A model generated the notes under the pieces. That model saw only the letters and a program-made list of their open reading frames with translations, made no database searches and had not been told where the DNA came from. Of a DNA stretch of 9,658 nt, positions 5,665-9,658 are shown piece after piece. Every line of letters starts with the position of its first letter. Within the stretch, counting starts at the first letter, position 1. This DNA is from an uncultured Chloroflexota bacterium (lineage in GTDB: Bacteria; Chloroflexota; Anaerolineae; Caldilineales; Caldilineaceae), in NCBI GenBank assembly GCA_903879975.1, contig CAIRNL010000060.1:1-9658 (forward strand), read 5' to 3'. Made by a program: the position numbers and the translations under genes.

Positions 5665-7317
5665 TCAAAACTCTTCGCTCCCTGGCAAGCGGAAACGCTC
5701 GATGGCAAGGAGGGCTACGGCCGTCACGGCCATCAGGATCGTGCTCATGGCCAGCGCCTGTCCGTAGTGAATGAGGCCAGGGCGGCCCAACGCCTGGTAG
5801 ATCACCATGGGCATGGTGGGTCGATCGGGGCGTGTTATGAGCAACGTCGCGCCAAACTCTCCCAGGCTGATGGCGAAGGCAAAGGCAGCGCTGACGAGCG
5901 CAGCGCGCAGCAGGAGCGGCACATCGATCGTCCACCAACTGCGCAGCGGGCCTGCCCCCAGCGTTGCTGACGCCTCGCGCAGGCGCCGATCCAGCGCACG
6001 CAGCGCGGGCAGAAAGGTTCGCACGACAAAGGGCAGCGCAATGAGCGAGTGAGCGATGGGCACCAGCCACAGCGCTGTACGCAGCGGCCCCATGGCCACG
6101 ATGTAGCCGAACCCAAGCGTCACTGCCGAAGTGCCGAGCGGCAGCAGGAGCAGCGGATCAAAAACAGCCGCCCAGCGCGATCGTTGCTGCGCCAGCATAT
6201 ATGCGCCGATGATGCCCAGCGGCAGGCTGATGAGCAACGTGGCCGTGGCGTAGATCAGCGAATTGGCAATCGACGTCGCCGGCGGCGCAAAGAAGGCACT
6301 CTGCCGCGGGTTGGCGCCCAGCGCCTGGTAGTAGAGCAGTGTCGGCCCCTCGTCGCCAAGCGTGAAGCTGCGCACGGCCAGCGCACCCAGCGGGGCAAGT
6401 AGCCCCGTCGCCGTGACGGCCAGCGCGACCGAGAGCACCACCCACTCGCGCCGGTTGGCCGGACGCCGAGCGCGTCCACGGCTATGCCGTGCCAATGGCC
6501 GGCTGACGCGTGCCTGCATGCGTGTATAGGCTACCATGACCGAAAAGGTGATGGCCAGCTGGACCAGGCAGAGAAAGGCTGCCAGCGGCAGATTGAAGTA
6601 GCTGACAGCCTGGCGGTAAATTTCCACCTCCAGGGTGGCAAACCGGACACCGCCCAGGATCAGAATCACACCAAAGCTAGTGAAACAGAAGAGGAAAACG
6701 AGCAACCCTGCGGCCAGGATGCTCGGCAGCAGCAGCGGCAATGTAATCGTGTACAACACGCGCCAGGGCGACGCGCCCAGCAGCGCCGCTGAGGCACCCA
6801 GACTAGGACTCAGATTGCCCCAGAAGCCACCCACAGTACGGATGACGACTGCAATATTGTAGAAGACGTGCACGATCAGGATCAGCCAGATGGTCTGCTC
6901 CAAACGGATCGGCGGCGCAGCCAGGCCCCAGGCATCTTGCAGCCAGATGTTGAGCAGCCCAGCGCGGCCGATCAACGCCATGAAAGCCGTAGCGACCACG
7001 ACAGTCGGCATCACGAAGGGAATCGTCAACAGCGCGTGGGCGAGACTCTTCCCGTGGAAATCATAGCGCGCAAAGATATACGCCAGGGGCAGGCCCGCAG
7101 CCAGGGTCAGCAGTGTCGAGACGAGCGCCTGCCACGTGGTGAACCACAGCAGTTGCCAGAAAGCCTGCGACCTCAACGCGGCGCCGATCTGGGCGATGGC
7201 TTCGTCCGGTGCGCCGGCAAAACTGACGCGCAGAATGGCCAGCAGCGGCCAGGCATAAAAGATCGCCAGAAACAGGATCGGCAACGCAAAGAGAGCAGCC
7301 GTCGCCAAACGCCGCAT
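5665..7317 (-). CDS. thiP: Thiamine ABC transporter permease (ThiP-like, double-length)
   Basis: A 550-residue membrane permease made of two fused binding-protein-dependent transport domains, with about 12 membrane segments. Each half has an EAA loop that docks on the ATPase. The first is ASAALLGASPWRVLYTITLP (about 175-194). The second is EASATLGAGPLRSWWTIDVP (about 448-467). This duplicated architecture and length match ThiP and the FbpB iron permeases. The riboswitch and the thiB neighbour point to thiamine or a phosphate ester of it. The ATG at 7315-7317 is preferred because GGAGAG lies upstream and the first membrane segment begins soon after it. An in-frame GTG at 7338 has no ribosome-binding site. 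It starts 42 bp after thiB and is followed by a 129-bp gap before the GGCT-like gene. Confidence 0.92.
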   Translation of the reverse strand: MRRLATAALFALPILFLAIFYAWPLLAILRVSFAGAPDEAIAQIGAALRSQAFWQLLWFTTWQALVSTLLTLAAGLPLAYIFARYDFHGKSLAHALLTIPFVMPTVVVATAFMALIGRAGLLNIWLQDAWGLAAPPIRLEQTIWLILIVHVFYNIAVVIRTVGGFWGNLSPSLGASAALLGASPWRVLYTITLPLLLPSILAAGLLVFLFCFTSFGVILILGGVRFATLEVEIYRQAVSYFNLPLAAFLCLVQLAITFSVMVAYTRMQARVSRPLARHSRGRARRPANRREWVVLSVALAVTATGLLAPLGALAVRSFTLGDEGPTLLYYQALGANPRQSAFFAPPATSIANSLIYATATLLISLPLGIIGAYMLAQQRSRWAAVFDPLLLLPLGTSAVTLGFGYIVAMGPLRTALWLVPIAHSLIALPFVVRTFLPALRALDRRLREASATLGAGPLRSWWTIDVPLLLRAALVSAAFAFAISLGEFGATLLITRPDRPTMPMVIYQALGRPGLIHYGQALAMSTILMAVTAVALLAIERFRLPGSEEF

Positions 7318-7359
7318 GGGACTACTCTCCGCGCGCACAGTGTCGAGGGCGCCAGATCA

Positions 7360-8433
7360 TCAGCGCAGCATCACATCCGACCATGCCTGAATCCACTGCT
7401 CGCGGTTCGCTTCGATCGCCGCTGCATCAATGACGACCGGAGTCGCGGGCGTCTGGCCGAACTGCACGAAGAGTTCGGGCAGCGGCGCGTCGGGATTGGC
7501 GGGGTAAACGAACATCTGCAATGGAATATCGGACTGGAACTTCGTGTCCAGCATGAAGTCGACAAAGGCACGAGCCAGTTCAGGATTAGCGGCGCCGTCG
7601 AGCACACCGACGAACTCAATCTGGCGGAAGGTGCCATTCTCAGGTGAAATGTTGATGCTGGCTGGCTCGGTACGCCCATCGGTGGCATAGATCACGTCGG
7701 CTGGCGGGCTGGTCGAGTAGCTGACCACCAGTGGCCGGTCACCCACTCCCCCCGAGCCCACGGTGAAGTGCTCAAGGTAGGCTTCGCTCCAGCCGTCGGT
7801 CACCAGGACGTCATTGTCACGCAACGCCTGCCAGAAGTCCAGGGCACCTTCCTCGCCAAAGTGAGCGATGGTCGTGAGCAGGAAAGCCAAGCCTGGCGAC
7901 GATGTGGCTGGGTTCTGCACTGCAAGCAATCCCTTGTACGCCGGTGCAACCAGATCCTCCAGCGTCTGTGGCAGGGGGACGCCGGCATCCGCAAACCATG
8001 CACGATCGGCGTTCAGGTTGACGAAGCCGTAGTCAACAGGGAGCAGACGATGCTGAGGATCCAGCTCGAGATCGTCCGGGATGCGTTCCAGCAACGGCGA
8101 GGCGTACGGCACGAAGGCATCCGAAGCCAGGGCCCGGCTGAGAAAGGTATTGTCCACCCCGAAAAAGAGATCAGCCAGCGGTGCGTCCCTGCTCAGAATG
8201 ATCTTGTTGAGGGCTTCGCCGGCGTCACCCAGGGTGAGAATCTGCACGCGGGCATTATTTTCCGCCTCGAAGTGGCGGAGCACCTCTTCGCCGATGGCAA
8301 AGGAGTCATGCGTGGCCAGCGTCAACGTCACAGGCTCCTGGGTAGGGGGGGAAGGGGCCGCCGGCAGCGCCTGGCAGCCGGCCAGCGCCATGGCCGCCAG
8401 CAACAACATCGGCAGGATACGGCGTCGGTTCAT
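7360..8433 (-). CDS. thiB: Thiamine-binding lipoprotein, ABC transporter substrate-binding protein (ThiB)
   Basis: A 357-residue substrate-binding protein tethered to the outer face of the membrane. The signal peptide ends in the lipobox LAGC with Cys20. The mature part follows the ThiB/TbpA pattern as I recall it from E. coli: LATHDSFAIGEE (39-50), GDAGEALNKII (69-79), ADLFFGVDNTFLSRAL (87-102), LPVDYGFVNLN (131-141), PATSSPGLAFLL (175-186), VTDGWSEAYL (211-220), VVSYSTSP (236-243) and IPLQMFVYP (303-311). The GWSEAY and SYSTSP segments contribute to the thiamine pocket in the family. The ATG at 8431-8433 is chosen because GGAGG lies 6 bp upstream. The in-frame TTG at 8448 would start inside the terminator tail. 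It is the first gene after the TPP riboswitch and leads the thiB-thiP-GGCT-thiQ operon. Confidence 0.95.
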   Translation of the reverse strand: MNRRRILPMLLLAAMALAGCQALPAAPSPPTQEPVTLTLATHDSFAIGEEVLRHFEAENNARVQILTLGDAGEALNKIILSRDAPLADLFFGVDNTFLSRALASDAFVPYASPLLERIPDDLELDPQHRLLPVDYGFVNLNADRAWFADAGVPLPQTLEDLVAPAYKGLLAVQNPATSSPGLAFLLTTIAHFGEEGALDFWQALRDNDVLVTDGWSEAYLEHFTVGSGGVGDRPLVVSYSTSPPADVIYATDGRTEPASINISPENGTFRQIEFVGVLDGAANPELARAFVDFMLDTKFQSDIPLQMFVYPANPDAPLPELFVQFGQTPATPVVIDAAAIEANREQWIQAWSDVMLR

Positions 8434-8446
8434 GTTTGCCTCCAAC

Positions 8447-8478
8447 AATAAAAATGGCTCTACCGAATCGGTAAAGCC
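8447..8478 (-). terminator. Riboswitch-controlled intrinsic terminator before thiB
   Basis: On the minus strand GGCTTTACCG (8478-8469) and CGGTAGAGCC (8465-8456) form a 10-bp stem with one G-U pair and an ATT loop. ATTTTTATT follows (8455-8447). It lies just upstream of the thiB ribosome-binding site. Its 5' arm overlaps a segment that can pair with the aptamer's 3' half, so the two structures exclude each other. Confidence 0.9.
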
Positions 8479-8536
8479 AGCGCAATGGGGCGTACAGATC
8501 GTGCCGTAAAATTTCGGTCCCTACGCTGGCATTACC
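8470..8536 (-). promoter_or_regulatory. Antiterminator pairing of the TPP riboswitch
   Basis: The aptamer segment GGTAATGCCAGCG (8536-8524) can pair with CGCTGGCTTTACC (8482-8470), with 12 of 13 positions complementary. The second segment contains nearly all of the terminator's 5' arm. Without TPP this long helix should form and transcription should continue into thiB. With TPP bound, the first segment is locked in the aptamer, the terminator forms and transcription stops. The mechanism is inferred from complementarity only. Confidence 0.75.
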
Positions 8537-8605
8537 CAGATCAGGTTTTTCGGGTCGGCGGCGAAGATGGCCACCCTCTCAGCCCAGCACCCTGAGCTCC
8601 CCCTT
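8515..8605 (-). promoter_or_regulatory. TPP (THI-box) riboswitch aptamer
   Basis: The minus strand holds the diagnostic THI-box elements in order and at the usual spacing. GGGGGAGC comes first (about 8603-8596). A P3 hairpin, GCTCAG/CTGGGC with loop GGTG, follows. Then come CTGAGA (8582-8577), the P4/P5 arm with ACCTGATCTGG (8546-8536), and GTAATGCCAGCGTAGGGA (8535-8518). CTGAGA and the P4-P5 internal loop contact the pyrimidine and the diphosphate in known TPP riboswitches. A strong P1 helix is not obvious from the flanks. It lies directly upstream of thiB and, through the adjacent terminator, should repress the transporter operon when cellular thiamine pyrophosphate is high. Confidence 0.96.
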
Positions 8606-8623
8606 GTTCTGAATGCAAATGAT

Positions 8624-8650
8624 GTTATCACAGGCCCCGGTGCGCAGCAA
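8624..8650 (-). promoter_or_regulatory. Candidate promoter for the thiamine-transport operon
   Basis: On the minus strand an extended -10 candidate reads TGTGATAAC, with GATAAC at 8629-8624. The expected start site is near 8617, about 12 bases before the first riboswitch element. The best -35 candidate is TTGCTG with a short 15-bp spacer, or TTTGCT with 16 bp. Both are weak matches, so the location is plausible but the sequence is not decisive. Confidence 0.35.
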
Positions 8651-8654
8651 ACTC

Positions 8655-8674
8655 GGGCGCCGTACGCTGCGCCC
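8655..8674 (-). terminator. Possible weak terminator hairpin of the Cys-rich cassette
   Basis: GGGCGC and GCGCCC form a perfect 6-bp GC stem around an 8-base loop, about 50 bp after the stop codon of the Cys-rich gene. On the minus strand it is followed by GAGTTTG rather than a true T tract. It could end the upstream cassette inefficiently or be a chance GC palindrome. Confidence 0.3.
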
Positions 8675-8724
8675 CGTAGGCAACACAGTGTCTCCTCCCA
8701 CTCGGAACTCCTGCGCGCTGCCTG

Positions 8725-9045
8725 TCAGCCTCTCCCAGCCGTACCCTGCTCCTCAGCGCACTTGGGACAGTAGCGCGCGTCCTGCAGTTCGAGCAGGTGT
8801 TTCGTACACACGGCAAATGTCACTTCGACCTGGCCGCGGAGGAAGCGTCTGGCGACAACGGCTTCCAGGGCCAGATCGCGCGAGTTACTGACAATGAGGA
8901 TTTCAGGGATCGGGCATGCGTCGCAGTAGCTTCGCTTCCAGGCATGCTGGTTGGCCGGATTGGATTCGATCAGGCGACATTCTTCCTTGTTCTTCCCTCG
9001 GAAATAGTCGCCGTAGAAATAACGGCAGTTGACGGGTTTCTTCAT
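8725..9045 (-). CDS. Cys-rich putative metal-binding protein of unknown function
   Basis: A 106-residue soluble protein with seven cysteines: C7, C23, C41, C44, C80, C93 and C96, plus H83. Two CxxC pairs are present, YCDAC (40-44) and YCPKC (92-96), so one or two zinc or iron-sulfur sites are likely. The N-terminal segment NCRYFYGDYFRGKNKEECRL is distinctive. It resembles small uncharacterised proteins I associate with Chloroflexota, but I cannot name a family. I place the start at the ATG 9043-9045 because it overlaps the stop codon of the preceding microprotein as ATGA. It has no separate ribosome site, which is usual for coupled starts. A longer GTG-initiated form from 9093 would overlap the microprotein by about 50 bases and is less likely. 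Confidence 0.72.
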   Translation of the reverse strand: MKKPVNCRYFYGDYFRGKNKEECRLIESNPANQHAWKRSYCDACPIPEILIVSNSRDLALEAVVARRFLRGQVEVTFAVCTKHLLELQDARYCPKCAEEQGTAGRG

Positions 9046-9194
9046 TTCGATTGCGGAACCAGTCGGTTGGGAAACAGAGACCGCGTACCACACGCCGTGC
9101 AGTCTCCAATCAACACGGGCGGACGTTGGCCGGTCTCACTCTCCCGCCTGCGACAGACGGGCATGGGGCAGGCCGGGCAAATGTGCGCCTGCAT
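9042..9194 (-). CDS. 50-residue zinc-ribbon-like microprotein
   Basis: A short minus-strand ORF (ATG 9194-9192, TGA 9044-9042) encodes 50 residues with five cysteines: CPAC at 6-9, C14, and CTAC at 32-35. Two CxxC knuckles 22 residues apart are the layout of a small zinc ribbon. The C-terminal half, GTRSLFPNRLVPQSK, is basic. Its start overlaps the stop of the acidic gene (TGATG), and its stop overlaps the start of the Cys-rich gene (ATGA). It fills the gap between the two neighbours exactly, which strongly argues that it is real despite its length. The function is unknown. Zinc-ribbon microproteins often bind nucleic acid or partner proteins, but nothing here proves that. Confidence 0.65.
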   Translation of the reverse strand: MQAHICPACPMPVCRRRESETGQRPPVLIGDCTACGTRSLFPNRLVPQSK

Positions 9195-9652
9195 CAATTC
9201 TGCCAGAATGGCATGTCATCGTCATCGTCGGCAAAATCAGAGGAGCCGGCGCCGTCATCCTCACGCAGCGATTCCGGGTCGATAAAAAGGCGCATAGCGA
9301 GTTCATCGACACGCCTGCCCTGTTCCGGCAGCAGATAGCCGAACTCCTGTTCGAGACTGAGCAACGTCTCCAGCTCTGCCTCCAGCAAATGATAGTCGCT
9401 GTGCGAGAGCGGCGATCCGCCCTTGTCCACCATGCGATAGCTCTCGAGGTACGATTCATAGTCCAGGCACGAATCGTCGTCGCTCATTGCGTCCACAGGC
9501 GCCTCCTCGTCGTCCAGCCAGGCCAGCGGATCATCAGCATCGTCCAATTCCGTCGACGACGAGTCGTCTTCCCAGTCATCGGCATCCGTGAGCGCAGCGC
9601 TGCGGCGGTTGGCGGCCAGAGCTGGCGTCCGCTGTTCTAGGGTATAGCCCAT
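9194..9652 (-). CDS. Strongly acidic hypothetical protein (5' end may be outside the window)
   Basis: The visible frame gives 152 residues from an ATG at 9650-9652, but it stays open to the window edge six bases upstream, so the real start may lie outside. The protein has 44 Asp/Glu and only 9 Lys/Arg. Residues 23-66 form a long acidic, probably disordered region. A helical central segment (84-121, HSDYHLLEAELETLLSLEQE and VDELAMRLF) looks folded, and the C-terminus has another acidic run followed by MPFWQN. No signal peptide, membrane segment or known motif is seen. The stop codon overlaps the microprotein start as TGATG, so the genes should be translated together. The composition could suit a partner for the basic microprotein tail, which is speculation. 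Confidence 0.65.
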   Translation of the reverse strand: MGYTLEQRTPALAANRRSAALTDADDWEDDSSSTELDDADDPLAWLDDEEAPVDAMSDDDSCLDYESYLESYRMVDKGGSPLSHSDYHLLEAELETLLSLEQEFGYLLPEQGRRVDELAMRLFIDPESLREDDGAGSSDFADDDDDMPFWQN

Positions 9653-9658
9653 GCCATC

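Noticed and set aside
4077..7317. Iron (FbpABC) or polyamine (Pot) transporter instead of thiamine
   Set aside because: The ATPase and permease motifs alone would allow this, but the TPP riboswitch and the ThiB-specific motifs GWSEAY and SYSTSP in the lipoprotein decide for thiamine.
7318..7338. Upstream GTG start for thiP at 7338
   Set aside because: It has no ribosome-binding site and would only add seven polar residues. The ATG at 7315-7317 has GGAGAG upstream.
6868..7647. Plus-strand open frame of 259 codons opposite thiP and thiB
   Set aside because: The product is Arg/Gln/His-rich with no recognisable domain and is antisense to two motif-complete transporter genes.
9029..9640. Plus-strand open frame of 203 codons opposite the Cys-rich cassette
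   Set aside because: It competes with three overlapping minus-strand genes that have coherent composition, CxxC motifs and stop/start overlaps. The plus-strand product shows no domain and has no upstream ribosome site that I can see.

Overview
This is a GC-rich bacterial window that reads best as a member of the Chloroflexota (Caldilinea/Anaerolineae-like). That is an inference from gene content and style: a truncated surface protein ending in a Phe-Leu-Pro-Val-Ile motif, small secreted lipoproteins, a membrane-anchored SH3 protein, and a thiamine transporter with a FbpC/PotA-style ATPase. No ribosomal RNA or other phylogenetic marker is present to confirm it. There is no tRNA, insertion sequence, phage gene or CRISPR array.

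Left part, plus strand (1-4075). The tail of an exported protein ends at 235 and is followed by a 191-bp gap with no gene. A promoter that appears to make a leaderless transcript then starts a tight five-gene run: yggS (PLP homeostasis), proC (proline synthesis), yggT (small membrane protein), a small lipoprotein and a minimal HExxH zincin. Spacings are 3 bp, a 4-bp overlap, 25 bp and 10 bp, and a GC-rich hairpin with four Ts follows at about 3101-3132. Next is a single-pass membrane protein with a C-terminal SH3 domain (3176-4075). It converges on the minus-strand operon with 1 bp between the two stop codons.

Right part, minus strand (9658-4077). At the right edge is a very compact cassette: an acidic protein, a 50-codon zinc-ribbon-like microprotein and a Cys-rich 106-residue protein, joined by TGATG and ATGA overlaps. 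The microprotein is too short for routine gene calling and is probably unannotated. After a short gap comes a textbook TPP riboswitch. Its aptamer, antiterminator and intrinsic terminator can all be traced. It controls thiB (lipoprotein), thiP (double-length permease), a gamma-glutamylcyclotransferase-like gene and thiQ (ATPase with C-terminal TOBE-like extension). When TPP is abundant the terminator should form and thiamine uptake should shut off. The GGCT-like gene overlaps thiQ by 17 bp and sits between permease and ATPase, which is the oddest feature of this operon. A 129-bp gap upstream of it may hold a secondary promoter.

The yggS run and the thiamine operon share a vitamin theme (PLP and TPP), but nothing in the sequence links their regulation. 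The parts that are not textbook are the three-gene overlapping Cys-rich cassette and the GGCT insertion. I did not find a clearly new defence or mobile system.
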